Shown one piece after another: positions 25,321 through 34,305 of a stretch of DNA of 41,492 bases (position 1 is its first letter; the number at the start of each line of letters is the position of its first letter). The stretch covers positions 1-41,492 of the forward strand of contig NZ_BPET01000056.1 of NCBI RefSeq assembly GCF_019654915.1, given 5' to 3'. A program made the position numbers and the translations under genes. The stretch is from Shewanella sp. MBTL60-007. Lineage in GTDB: Bacteria; Pseudomonadota; Gammaproteobacteria; Enterobacterales; Shewanellaceae. Below the pieces are notes generated by a model. The model had not been told where the DNA came from. It worked only from the letters and a program-made list of their open reading frames with translations, and did no database searches.

Positions 25321-25578
25321 AGCTGATTGATATTGCTTTAATGTCGAGCGTCAACAGACACGAAATAGTCTTTGGCGCTATCGCTCGATAAAACTTTGCC
25401 ACTTTTAATTATGCTTAGCACATACAAGCTCAGCGTCATCCCCTTTACCTCATGCCAAGACAAGTCTCTGCAAGATAGATATGTGCTACCTTCAGCACTT
25501 CTTCGATAAATCAGTAGAATATTCATCAAAAAATACGTAAATTGTTTAACTAACCAATAAGCAATTGACCAATTTATT

Positions 25579-26040
25579 ATGGAAGCCCCATTTCAAAGAG
25601 ATTCTCTCGACAACCAAATCCTGTCAGCATTAATGAAAGAAGCCAGAACCCCTTTCGCCGAACTGGCTAAACGTTTCGGTGTCAGCGCTGGAACTATCCA
25701 TGTTCGCGTTGAGAAGATGAAACAGGCGGGCATCATCACAGGGGCTCAGATCACCGTTAACCCTAAAGCCTTGGGCTATGATGTATGCTGTTTTATCGGT
25801 ATCAACTTGAAGAGTGCCGGTGACTACCCAGCCGCTATATCTAAACTCAATGCACTCGAAGAGGTGGTTGAGGCCTATTACACCACAGGTAACTACAGTG
25901 TGTTTGTAAAGGTAATGTGCCAGTCTATCGATGGACTGCAGCATGTATTGATTAATCGCATCCAGTCTATCGATGAGATCCAGTCGACCGAAACCCTAAT
26001 TAGTTTGCAAAACCCCATCGTACGGGCGGTTAAGCCTTAA
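25579..26040 (+). CDS. asnC: AsnC transcriptional regulator (Lrp/AsnC family)
   Basis: DNA-binding regulator that in E. coli activates asnA and responds to asparagine. The 153 residues align with E. coli AsnC along the whole length. The helix-turn-helix is about 24-48 (FAELAKRFGVSAGTIHVRVEKMKQAG). The RAM effector domain follows, with AYYTTGNYSVFVKVMCQSID and a C-terminal EIQSTETLISLQNPIVR. In E. coli asnC is divergent from asnA; here the upstream gene is rluA, so its target is elsewhere or lost. A 205-bp AT-rich gap separates it from the downstream protease gene. Confidence 0.95.
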   Translation: MEAPFQRDSLDNQILSALMKEARTPFAELAKRFGVSAGTIHVRVEKMKQAGIITGAQITVNPKALGYDVCCFIGINLKSAGDYPAAISKLNALEEVVEAYYTTGNYSVFVKVMCQSIDGLQHVLINRIQSIDEIQSTETLISLQNPIVRAVKP

Positions 26041-26203
26041 AACAAAAAAGAATAACTAAGAACCTATAGCCCTTTCTTAAAAATGAACAAAATTAATTAA
26101 TATTATTTCTTTGATACAATTGTTACAAATTTTGCAAACCTATGTTAAAACCTTGTCAGCCACAAAGAGATAAGTGGTAACTAGATTATAGAAATATAAA
26201 AAA

Positions 26204-26223
26204 CCTACCCATAACTGGGTAGG
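26204..26223. promoter_or_regulatory. Hairpin in the leader of the M36 protease gene
   Basis: A perfect stem CCTACCCA / TGGGTAGG with loop TAAC lies 22 bp before the GTG start. The T-run is on the minus strand (GGTTTTTTAT), so on the sense strand it is not a classical terminator. It may shape the mRNA leader of the protease gene or terminate an antisense transcript. Confidence 0.45.
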
Positions 26224-26245
26224 GATAATTGACAAGGAATTTGTT

Positions 26246-29200
26246 GTGAAAACTAAATTATCTATCGCGATTACTGCTGCACTCGTTTCGAATGCAGCAC
26301 TTGCAGTCAGCCATGCTGATGAGTCTCCCACCTACAAATCATTTGATGCAACTCAAACTGTTAAACATCAAAATAAACGCGTCAACGCACCAACTGTTAG
26401 TGGAATGCTCAATCAGTATGATACTGAACTAGCTAGAACCACATTCCAATGGGCGAGTAAAAATCAATCAGCACCTAGCTTAGGTGCGCTACCTATTGAG
26501 AATAAAGTTTCTCATGCTGCAGAATTTTATTTAGGGCAACTCACTGGACAATCTTCTTTGAAAAAAGGAGTTGCTCAAGCCGTTCTTGTTAATACACATG
26601 ATTTAGGTCGCGGGCCTATCATTGCAAAGTACAAACAAGAAGTTTCTGGAGTAGAAGTATTCAATCGTGAATTTAACATCATGATGGATCGTGACTTTAA
26701 ACTTGTTGCATCTTCAGGATATTTAGCGTCTGAAAGGACTGCTCAATCAGTTTCATCAGCAATAAAGAACATTGATGGCGCTTTCGGAGATGCGGCAAAT
26801 TCAATTAGTGCGGCATTTAATGCTATGGGCGGTGACAAAAGTGCCATTACATTAAATGTGAAGTCATCAAACGACAAGTATGAAAAATTTGCCGTCGTTA
26901 ACTCATCGAAAAGCAAAGTCATTGTTGGTGAACCGCGAGCGAAAAAAGTATTCTTCGAACATAAAAACAAGCTAGTTGCAGCTCACTATGTTGAATTGGA
27001 AACAGGAGAATTTGACAGCCGAGATTCTGAATACTTTGGCTATGTCATTTCAGTAAGTACTGGAGAGGTTCTATTCAAGAAAAACCTAACCAGTCACGCT
27101 GCTGATTTTAATTACCGTGTTTATGCCGATACAGACGGAAAACCATGGGATAGCCCACATGGTAATGTGATGCCAGCCCCTGCAGGAAGTGACACTAATG
27201 CTTATTTAACGGCCCCTTACCTAGATGCTCCTATGGTGGCGTTAAAACACGGGCCAATTAGCACTAGAGATCCTTGGTTGGCAAGCGATGCTACATCAAC
27301 ACAAGGCAATAACGTCACCGCATATGTTGATGCTGTTGCACCGCAAGGGCTTTCCAACGGCGATTATCTTGCAGAAATCACTAGCAGCAATACATTCGAT
27401 TATTCATACAATGATGAAGAAGCTGAGTATTCAGTAAACAATCGAAAAGCTGCGATTGTTAACCTATTCTTCATGAATAACTATTTACATGATGATTACT
27501 ATGATCACGGTTTTGATGAAGCTTCCGGCAATGCTCAAGTGTCAAACTACGGCCGTGGTGGTGTTGAAGGTGATCCTCTAAACGTTGAAGTCCAAGACAA
27601 CTCCGGCTTTAACAATGCCAATATGAGTACCCCTGCAGATGGTGGCTCACCACGCATGCAGATGTACTTGTGGGAAACAACTCGGGCTGAAAATGGAGTT
27701 GATTTTGGTATTGCCGCCACATCACATGCCTCAATAGGAATGTTAGAGAACATTGGTTTCTCAGTATTTGGTCCTGATACATTTAAGGTTTCTGGCAATT
27801 TAGTTCGTATTGATGATGGCTCAGATATGACTGATGGTGAGCCAGGCACTATTTACGATGGTTGTGAAGCAACGGCAAATGTAGCTGATATTGCAGGTAA
27901 CATTGCAATAATCGATCGTGGTGCATGTGCATTTACTCAAAAGGTAAAGCATGCCCAAGACGCTGGCGCGATTGCTGTCATTATTGCGAACAACAAAGAT
28001 GGCGATGCCGTTATTACTATGGCAGGAGATGATGAAAGCATCACTATTCCAGCAATGATGGTTTCACAAAACGAAGCAACTGATATTTATTCATTGTTAG
28101 ACGCTAATGAAACGATATCGATAGATATGTTCAAGAATGATTTATCTCGAGTTTTCAAGGACAGCTCATGGGATAACGCGATTGTCGCACATGAATGGGG
28201 ACACTACATCAGTAACCGTTTAGTCGGTAATGGTTCAGGCTTAAGTAGTAACCAAGCTCGATCTATGGGTGAAGGTTTCGGAGACTTCCATGCATTATTA
28301 TTAGGCTCGGATGCTTCAGATAACCTAGTTGCAGGCAATGAAAACTATGCAGGTGCCTATGGTGGTATCACTTATGTAGCAAGTTTTGTTAATGGTATTC
28401 GTGAATTCCCATATTCGACTAATATGGAAATCAATCCATCTACCTTCGCTTATGTTGAGCGCAATCCTCAAGTCCATGGCTCAGGCTCCGTTTATGCCGC
28501 TATGTTATGGGATGCATTCATTGGCCTAGCCAATGATGAGCGACATACGTTTGATGAAGCAAAAGAGCTGATGAAAGGCTACCTTGTTGCAGGCTATAAG
28601 ATGATGCCTATGGCTCCGACCTTTACAGAAGGTCGCGATGCACTTTTAGCCGCAGCATTTGCAAATGATGAAGAAGATTATAAAGTCATTCTTGGTGCTT
28701 TCGCTCGCCGTGGTATGGGACTTGGAGCTAAATCGCCAAGCCGCTTCTCAACGGATCATGCAGGTGTTGTAGAGTCATACAAAACCACTCTAGATGCTTT
28801 CGCCGTGACAGAGCATCAATTGGATACTGACTATGAAGGGTTAACGCTAGGGTATTGCTCAAAAGATAGTATCTTGGATAAAGGCGAAACTGGCACTGTT
28901 AGCTTCACAATTGAAAATGGTGGAGATAGTCTGCTAACAGGCCTAACAGGGACTATCGAAGTTGTAAGTGATCACGATGTCACTTTTGCTAACGATGGCA
29001 AAGTAAGCTTTGCTGATGTCAATCTATTCTCATCAGCCACAAGTGCTCCTGTTGAATTTACACTAAACGAAGCAGGCACTGGTGAAGAGCTAGTACTTAA
29101 GTTTGTGCCAGACCTTGTCGATGAGCTTGAAGCTGATGAGTATACATTCTCAACTATTGTAAATGTGGACTTTGAGACCCGAGAGTTAGTTGGCACTACG

Positions 29201-30178
29201 CAATATGAAGATTTAAATACACTTTCAAGACTCAAGGACTTCACCGAAACCGTTATGGTTGGTGGCAACATGGCAAGTGGTACCTTTGGTCTAGATCAGT
29301 GGAATGAGACTGATGGCTTAATCTCTGCAACAGGTAATAGCTTTACCTCTGATGTAGGGTACGAAACACGTCCAACCTCTGTGGGGTTCGATGGTGAGTT
29401 CACCATTGCTTTCTGGCATCTTTATAACTTAGAAGCGGGCTATGATGGCGCCGTTGTTGAAGTCCGTATCAATGGTGGAGATTGGGCAGACGTTACCGAA
29501 ATGGGTGGCACATTCCTAGGTGATGGCTATACAGATACAGCTCTTGAAAATACAGAAGCTGCTATTGCCGGACAGAGCACTTTCTCAGGCCTCAATTATG
29601 GCTGGGAAACAATAAGCTTTGGTGAGTCTTTGAATGGTAACGAAGTACAATTCCGCTTCCGTATTGCAACAGACTCTGCCGTTGTTCCTGATCCTGTGTA
29701 TGGTTTTGCTGCTGGCTGGTATATTGATGACATCACATTCACTAATACACAAACGAGCCTGTTCTCTAATGTAATAGCTGGTGACACTTACGCCTGCGAA
29801 AACCGTCTACCAACAGTGACTGCAAGTGCTAGTGCGTCAAGTGTAGATGAAGGTGAAGCAGTGACACTATCCTCTACAGTTGTTGATCCTAACGCAACCG
29901 ATAGTCATACCTACAGCTGGAAACAACTATCTGGTACAAGTGTAGAACTTGTTGATGCAGACAAAGCCGTTGCGACTTTCAACGCACCTATGGTGGAAGC
30001 AAATGAAACACTTGAGTTTGAAGTTACTGTAAACGATGGTACAGCCGATGTAACCAGCAAAGTCAGCGTCAAAGTTGAAGATGAGCTAGTCATTAAGACG
30101 ATTGATACTGGTGGCGGTTCATTAGGTTGGTTATCTCTACTGCTACTACCACTTACGGCATTACGTCGCCGTAAGTAG
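26246..30178 (+). CDS. Secreted M36 (fungalysin-type) metalloprotease with PA domain and GlyGly-CTERM tail
   Basis: A large exported zinc endopeptidase, 1310 residues. It starts at GTG with AAGGAA eight bases upstream. Signal peptide: MKTKLSIAITAALVSNAALA. A long propeptide (about 24-285) precedes the catalytic domain. Zinc motif HEWGH is at 649-653, and the third ligand is probably Glu676 in GEGFGDFH. A protease-associated (PA) domain is inserted at about 520-625 (GNIAIIDRGACAFTQKVKHAQDAGA style). The C-terminal part has a CARDB-like domain near 885-990, a beta-sandwich near 1010-1180 and a PKD-like domain near 1190-1285. The tail GGGSLGWLSLLLLPL then ALRRRK is a GlyGly-CTERM signal, implying type II secretion and rhombosortase processing to the cell surface. 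Monocistronic with a strong terminator. Confidence 0.93.
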   Translation: MKTKLSIAITAALVSNAALAVSHADESPTYKSFDATQTVKHQNKRVNAPTVSGMLNQYDTELARTTFQWASKNQSAPSLGALPIENKVSHAAEFYLGQLTGQSSLKKGVAQAVLVNTHDLGRGPIIAKYKQEVSGVEVFNREFNIMMDRDFKLVASSGYLASERTAQSVSSAIKNIDGAFGDAANSISAAFNAMGGDKSAITLNVKSSNDKYEKFAVVNSSKSKVIVGEPRAKKVFFEHKNKLVAAHYVELETGEFDSRDSEYFGYVISVSTGEVLFKKNLTSHAADFNYRVYADTDGKPWDSPHGNVMPAPAGSDTNAYLTAPYLDAPMVALKHGPISTRDPWLASDATSTQGNNVTAYVDAVAPQGLSNGDYLAEITSSNTFDYSYNDEEAEYSVNNRKAAIVNLFFMNNYLHDDYYDHGFDEASGNAQVSNYGRGGVEGDPLNVEVQDNSGFNNANMSTPADGGSPRMQMYLWETTRAENGVDFGIAATSHASIGMLENIGFSVFGPDTFKVSGNLVRIDDGSDMTDGEPGTIYDGCEATANVADIAGNIAIIDRGACAFTQKVKHAQDAGAIAVIIANNKDGDAVITMAGDDESITIPAMMVSQNEATDIYSLLDANETISIDMFKNDLSRVFKDSSWDNAIVAHEWGHYISNRLVGNGSGLSSNQARSMGEGFGDFHALLLGSDASDNLVAGNENYAGAYGGITYVASFVNGIREFPYSTNMEINPSTFAYVERNPQVHGSGSVYAAMLWDAFIGLANDERHTFDEAKELMKGYLVAGYKMMPMAPTFTEGRDALLAAAFANDEEDYKVILGAFARRGMGLGAKSPSRFSTDHAGVVESYKTTLDAFAVTEHQLDTDYEGLTLGYCSKDSILDKGETGTVSFTIENGGDSLLTGLTGTIEVVSDHDVTFANDGKVSFADVNLFSSATSAPVEFTLNEAGTGEELVLKFVPDLVDELEADEYTFSTIVNVDFETRELVGTTQYEDLNTLSRLKDFTETVMVGGNMASGTFGLDQWNETDGLISATGNSFTSDVGYETRPTSVGFDGEFTIAFWHLYNLEAGYDGAVVEVRINGGDWADVTEMGGTFLGDGYTDTALENTEAAIAGQSTFSGLNYGWETISFGESLNGNEVQFRFRIATDSAVVPDPVYGFAAGWYIDDITFTNTQTSLFSNVIAGDTYACENRLPTVTASASASSVDEGEAVTLSSTVVDPNATDSHTYSWKQLSGTSVELVDADKAVATFNAPMVEANETLEFEVTVNDGTADVTSKVSVKVEDELVIKTIDTGGGSLGWLSLLLLPLTALRRRK

Positions 30179-30217
30179 TCTTAGAAGCATAAGATAGCGC
30201 TTTAAAAAGCACTTAAC

Positions 30218-30249
30218 GAAAAAGCCATAACATACGTTATGGCTTTTTT
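30218..30249. terminator. Bidirectional terminator between the M36 protease and the lipoprotein gene
   Basis: A perfect inverted repeat GAAAAAGCCATAAC / GTTATGGCTTTTTTC with a 4-nt loop and T-runs on both strands. It lies between convergent genes and probably serves both. Confidence 0.9.
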
Positions 30250-30281
30250 CTGTTTACCTCTTCTTGAAATAGCTTTCATAT

Positions 30282-30794
30282 TTAGTAGAGTTCAGCGTTT
30301 CGATGCCTACTATAATCAATTTCTATTTCAACTAGACTCAACTGTTCATACCCCTGTAATCGTTGGTACAAATCGTATAAATCAGCATGTGTTTCCAATG
30401 GGGTTAGGCGATAAGTTTCTAATGCAATAGACTCAATTGAGAAGGACTGTTTCATAAAATCGATATCTTGCTGACATTGAACAACAAAGCTGCCTTTGAG
30501 TACCCCTTGTTCCGACATCTTCGAATTGAAAACAGCGACCCCTTTAACTAATCGAGCTGACTCCGTCGTATATTTTTCACCATTCAGTTGATAACTATGA
30601 CCACGTTGCTCAAATGTACCAGCTTCTAGCTTTATTGAAGATTTGACTGAGGGTTCAGCCACGACACCTGTAACTCGTTCAGCGGTCGTCTCTTCTTTGC
30701 TTGGCTTAACCTGTAAACTTGATACTTGAGTATCTTTATCCGAAGTACAGCCAGTACTTAAAAACAAGAGTACCAACAAGGAAATGGGTCTCAT
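30282..30794 (-). CDS. Putative lipoprotein, unknown function
   Basis: 170 residues. The signal peptide MRPISLLVLLFLSTGC ends with lipobox STGC, Cys16. The Asp within TSDKD is at +4, so it does not give a clear inner-membrane retention signal. A low-complexity spacer rich in Lys, Glu and Thr follows (about 20-55), then a globular beta-rich region with VFNSKMSEQGVLKGSFVVQC and ETYRLTPLETHADLYDLY. Its ATG has GGAG at 7-nt spacing. It is convergent with the M36 protease gene. No family was recognised. Confidence 0.65.
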   Translation of the reverse strand: MRPISLLVLLFLSTGCTSDKDTQVSSLQVKPSKEETTAERVTGVVAEPSVKSSIKLEAGTFEQRGHSYQLNGEKYTTESARLVKGVAVFNSKMSEQGVLKGSFVVQCQQDIDFMKQSFSIESIALETYRLTPLETHADLYDLYQRLQGYEQLSLVEIEIDYSRHRNAELY

Positions 30795-30884
30795 AAGATT
30801 GCTCCAAAATTAAATCTATATACGAATTTGTACTTTAATTTGTACATTATCATAACATCTAATATTTTGGAGACTTCGAATAAA

Positions 30885-31991
30885 CTACAACTCAAACAGA
30901 TTAGTCATCACCTTATAAAGCTCTGTACCTTGATAGACCGAAGCCGAGGCGAAATGCAAAATAGGCACGCAATCTTGCTGAAGGCTTAGCGCAGTCAATT
31001 CTTTATCTGTGCCATACAGATCCAGCCTTAATATATTTGCTAAAGTCTCACCTGCAGCTAGAGGCTTACCAAGCTCGGCCTTATACTCAACCATGCCTGC
31101 CGTTGGCGCGTGAAACTTCTTATAGTCTTTCAGATAACAACCAAATCTTGGCATTCTTGCCGGCTCAACCCTATCGTCGATCACGCCGCGATGGCTTAAG
31201 TAAGCCAAGATCCCTTGCGCATCATTAAGCGCATCATCCATATCGATACGCTCCTGACTAGCTAACTCCAGAGTAAATGCCGATATCGGCACATCTAGTG
31301 CTCGCCCCTGTGATTGCGCATATTCAGACAGCTGCCACCATGGGCAAAATGCTGCTTCATCCATTGCGCCACCAAAGTCATTAGGGATCACAAGCGTAAA
31401 GGGAATAGAGAAATAGGATGCCGAAGCTGCATCATATTCTGGGCAATACATATGTTTACAAGACTTAGGACCCGTATGCAGATCGATGACGATATCGGCT
31501 GCATGAGCCATCGACTGCAGCGTCACCGCCAGGCGTTTACCCGTGGTCACGCCCCACTCACTGTTAAGGTGAGACTGACAAGACTCGATTAGAAGCGAAC
31601 GATATGCTTGGATAAGCGCCCTGTCATCTAAGTGACTGTGCGCTTGATACCAACTGGCTACATCGACTTTATGATCGAGATATTCTCTATTCCAGTTAAC
31701 CCCCGTGATTGGATCGAAACGCCCCAAGGTGAACTCACCACTTTTTTGGTTAATCCCTAAGGGGTTAGCCAAAGGAAGTAAAGTTACCTCCCCCTTAACG
31801 TCCATCGCCTCCAGCTGCTTCATCAACTGAAAAATCACCGCGTTACCTTGTACCTCGGCGCCATGCACATTGGCTTGAATAAACACGCTAGGCGCACTAA
31901 GGTCCTGTGCAAGAAGTCGGTAGACAGGAACATTCAGCTCCTGTCCCGTTGCCAACTCGCCTACCTTCAGGGTCGTTTGGGTAAATTTCAT
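30885..31991 (-). CDS. Succinylglutamate desuccinylase/aspartoacylase-family (M14-like) deacylase
   Basis: Predicted zinc-dependent amidohydrolase that removes an acyl group from an N-acyl amino acid. Zinc ligands are H43 and E46 (NVHGAEVQGN) and H172 (VIDLHTGP); the catalytic Glu is probably E242 (FTLELAS). The 368-residue length and C-terminal domain (FHAPTAGMVEYKAELGKPLAAGETLA) fit the AstE/ASPA-like group rather than true AstE. It begins 36 bp after the lysC stop on the same strand with no terminator between, so it should be cotranscribed with lysC under the lysine riboswitch. Substrate is unknown; an acylated aspartate, lysine or diaminopimelate would fit the context. This is an inference. 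Confidence 0.85.
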   Translation of the reverse strand: MKFTQTTLKVGELATGQELNVPVYRLLAQDLSAPSVFIQANVHGAEVQGNAVIFQLMKQLEAMDVKGEVTLLPLANPLGINQKSGEFTLGRFDPITGVNWNREYLDHKVDVASWYQAHSHLDDRALIQAYRSLLIESCQSHLNSEWGVTTGKRLAVTLQSMAHAADIVIDLHTGPKSCKHMYCPEYDAASASYFSIPFTLVIPNDFGGAMDEAAFCPWWQLSEYAQSQGRALDVPISAFTLELASQERIDMDDALNDAQGILAYLSHRGVIDDRVEPARMPRFGCYLKDYKKFHAPTAGMVEYKAELGKPLAAGETLANILRLDLYGTDKELTALSLQQDCVPILHFASASVYQGTELYKVMTNLFEL

Positions 31992-32027
31992 AAATGACTC
32001 GGTTTCCTGTTCATCCCTATCTATTAA

Positions 32028-33413
32028 CTAGGCTTCAAACAAATTCTCATGCAGAGCACTAATCACATTGGCCGCCTCAGATTCATCCACTAAGATACAC
32101 AAGTTATGGGGGCTAGCGCCTTGACAGATCATGCGCACGTTATAGGTCTCTAGCACTCCGAACACTCGGCGGCACACACCAGCCGTCGAGGCAATGTTAT
32201 TGCCAATCACCGCCACTAGGGCTAATCCGTCTTCGACACGCACTCGGCAGTGCTGTGACAACTCTTGCAGCAACGCCTCACTCAATAACCCTTGCCCACT
32301 TGAGTCTGAGCCTGTTTTATCTAGTGTCAAAGAGACGTTAACCTCTGAGGTAGTGATCAAGTCGACACTGATCTTATGTCGAGCTAAAGTCGCAAATGTC
32401 TCAGCAAGGAAGCCCTGAGCATGTAGCATCTGCAAGCTATGGAGATTTAATAAGGTTTGATCTCGACGCACCGCTACGGCTCGGTATACAGGCTCACTCT
32501 CGACCTTATGGCGGATCCAAGTTCCGCCCTGTTCAGGTGCCCAACTTGAGCCAACAAAGACCTGAATCTTTTGTCTCACCGCAGGTAAAATCGTTGCCGG
32601 GTGCAGAACCTTAGCACCAAACGTTGCCATCTCGGCTGCCTCATTAAAGCTAATTTCAGCGATTGGGCGTGCATTGGGGGCGAGACGAGGATCGGTAGTG
32701 TAGATCCCTGCAACATCGGTCCAGATCTCCACGGCATCGGCTTGCAGTGCCTCAGCTAATAACGCTGCAGAATAGTCACTGCCACCACGACCAAGGGTTG
32801 TGGTGTTAGCTTCATTATCGGCACCCACAAAGCCTTGAGTCACTATCACCTGCTCAGCAAGTAAGGGCTTAAGATGAGTTTGTGCCAATTCGGCAATTTG
32901 CTCAATTTGCGGCTCTGCACGGCCATAATGGCTATCGGTTCTCAACACTTGGCGCACATCAAAAGCCGATGCACAAGCCCCCTTACCTCTCAATACGGCA
33001 GCAAAAAATATTGAAGAGCACATCTCACCTTGAGATAAGAGTTCATCCATTACTGCCTTACTTCTGGTCAGCTTTAGTCGCTCCACCAGAGTCGATATAT
33101 GGCTGAGGGTGTGATCTATCTTGGCGGCCACATCGCTAGGGTTACCCAATTTATCTAAAATTTGATATTGGATTGAGGCGATCTTCTTGATCAGCGCCTT
33201 TGACTCATCAATAGTAGTTTCGGCTTGAGTAAGCGCGACCAATTGATTGGTGACGCCACTCGATGCACTCACCACCACCAAACGGGTTTGCGGATTAGCA
33301 ATAATAATATCGGCGCAGCGCTGCATGGCGTCAAAATCGGCCACCGACGTGCCGCCGAACTTGGCGACAGTTAACTGAGAAGCAGAGGTTACAGATCCTG
33401 ATACTATAGACAC
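32028..33413 (-). CDS. lysC: Lysine-sensitive aspartokinase III
   Basis: Phosphorylates aspartate, the first step toward lysine, threonine and methionine. The 461 residues follow E. coli LysC closely: kinase motifs VAKFGGTSVADF, TTTLGRGGSDYSAALLAEAL, EIWTDVAGIYTTDPR and EAAEMATFGAKVLHPAT, then two ACT domains with GFLAETFATLARHKISVDLITTSEVNVSLTLD. The start is GTG at 33413, with GGGAGG upstream. The N-terminus is about ten residues longer than in E. coli. Its 5' leader carries a lysine riboswitch, so it is repressed by lysine at RNA level as well as by feedback inhibition expected of this class. It heads an operon with the M14-like deacylase. Confidence 0.96.
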   Translation of the reverse strand: MSIVSGSVTSASQLTVAKFGGTSVADFDAMQRCADIIIANPQTRLVVVSASSGVTNQLVALTQAETTIDESKALIKKIASIQYQILDKLGNPSDVAAKIDHTLSHISTLVERLKLTRSKAVMDELLSQGEMCSSIFFAAVLRGKGACASAFDVRQVLRTDSHYGRAEPQIEQIAELAQTHLKPLLAEQVIVTQGFVGADNEANTTTLGRGGSDYSAALLAEALQADAVEIWTDVAGIYTTDPRLAPNARPIAEISFNEAAEMATFGAKVLHPATILPAVRQKIQVFVGSSWAPEQGGTWIRHKVESEPVYRAVAVRRDQTLLNLHSLQMLHAQGFLAETFATLARHKISVDLITTSEVNVSLTLDKTGSDSSGQGLLSEALLQELSQHCRVRVEDGLALVAVIGNNIASTAGVCRRVFGVLETYNVRMICQGASPHNLCILVDESEAANVISALHENLFEA

Positions 33414-33557
33414 AGTAACACCTCCCTAAAAATTGGAGATGGCTGGGATGTACAGAAATGGGTATTTAAAATAACTAACATGAAATAAGCTCCGAACTAA
33501 CTTCGTTCGAAGAGCCTGGTGCTATTGATTGCACCCCAAAAGATGGGACAAAGCGAT

Positions 33558-33741
33558 CGTCACCAGAAGCTCTCCACCATAATAAACATAGGTGACAATC
33601 GCCAGGATTCAGCCTGAACAACCGACATTTAAGCGCATACCAAAACCGCGTTAAATATCTCGGCGCTAATCTCCCTCATAAGTCATCACAGGGTTTTGGT
33701 CCCCTCAAACTTACTACCTAGTCAGCGCTCCTCTTCTGTAC
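33558..33741 (-). ncRNA. Lysine riboswitch (L box) upstream of lysC
   Basis: On the minus strand the leader contains the conserved L-box blocks in order: ACAGAAGAGGAGCGC, CCCTGTGATGAC, GAGGGAGATTAGCGCCGAG, GTCGGTTGTTCAGGCTGAAT, CCTGGCGATTGTCACC and GGTGGAGAGCTTCTGG. The 5' AGAAG and the 3' CTTCT form the closing stem P1. The order and words match the E. coli lysC leader. Downstream, 33518-33535 (GGTGC/GCACC) and 33489-33515 form further hairpins without a clear U-run. Translational control is therefore as likely as termination; this is inference. Confidence 0.95.
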
Positions 33742-33762
33742 TTATTTTGTATACAAAATAAG
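33741..33762. promoter_or_regulatory. Perfect 22-bp palindrome at the 5' edge of the lysC leader
   Basis: The palindrome has core TTTTGTATACAAAA extended by four matching bases on each side, directly before the riboswitch. It overlaps the likely lysC promoter on the minus strand (a TTGATA at about 33771-33776 could be the -35). The TTGTATACAA core resembles GntR-family operators, but no such regulator lies nearby. Confidence 0.5.
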
Positions 33763-33876
33763 AGGTAAAAAAGTATCAAAAAATGACCAATCAAGTCAAC
33801 GGAAATATAAGATGATTTAGTTTTATACAAGTTCGGGGCAAAACCATACTATAGGATATGAACCATCAGGCAATAA

Positions 33877-34305
33877 TCAGGTAAGCTCGGGGAGCTCCAG
33901 AACCCTGCAGACTCGACGAGAAAAAGCCCCCAGAAAGGCCTCTTCTTTCACCAGTAAGCAAGGCACGAGTTGCAGCTTATCAGCTTCAACATAATAGATG
34001 GCATTTTGATTAAACAGACGCCCAAGCTTAATAGCCGACTCTTTATCGGTTGCAACCGCCCAGCTCTTCTCCATATGCTTTCTATCTTGCGACGCACCTA
34101 TCATTGCACGGTAAGGAAAGCCCAATCTATCTATTTCATACTGAAGCAGGCGGTCAAGCAGACCATTTTGACAAGGGGTCAGCACCTCCCCTCTAGGGTT
34201 ATATGCGGTGATAATCGCGAAGGATAATTTAGAGGATAATGATTGAGTAAGCAGAAATTCAGTTTCTCTATAATAGCGCCACAAGGTTTCAGCAGAGTCG
34301 TTCAT
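33877..34305 (-). CDS. DUF3293 family protein
   Basis: A small cytoplasmic protein of unknown function, 142 residues from the ATG at 34305. Typical DUF3293 blocks are FAIITAYNPRGE, GASQDRKHMEKSWAV and LGRLFNQNAIYYVEADKLQLV. The frame can begin at a TTG at 34323, but the ATG is preferred although its ribosome site (GGAG, 12 nt away) is loose. It is convergent with nothing and upstream of the lysC leader on the same strand, separated by about 115 bp. No catalytic residues can be named. Confidence 0.78.
   Translation of the reverse strand: MNDSAETLWRYYRETEFLLTQSLSSKLSFAIITAYNPRGEVLTPCQNGLLDRLLQYEIDRLGFPYRAMIGASQDRKHMEKSWAVATDKESAIKLGRLFNQNAIYYVEADKLQLVPCLLVKEEAFLGAFSRRVCRVLELPELT

Noticed and set aside
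25338..25529. 63-codon minus-strand frame between rluA and asnC
   Set aside because: No ribosome site, no recognisable family, and it covers the promoter region of asnC. Chance frame is the simplest reading.
26743..30093. Minus-strand frames inside the M36 protease gene
   Set aside because: Low-complexity Ser/Thr/Val-rich translations typical of antisense frames of an acidic protein gene.
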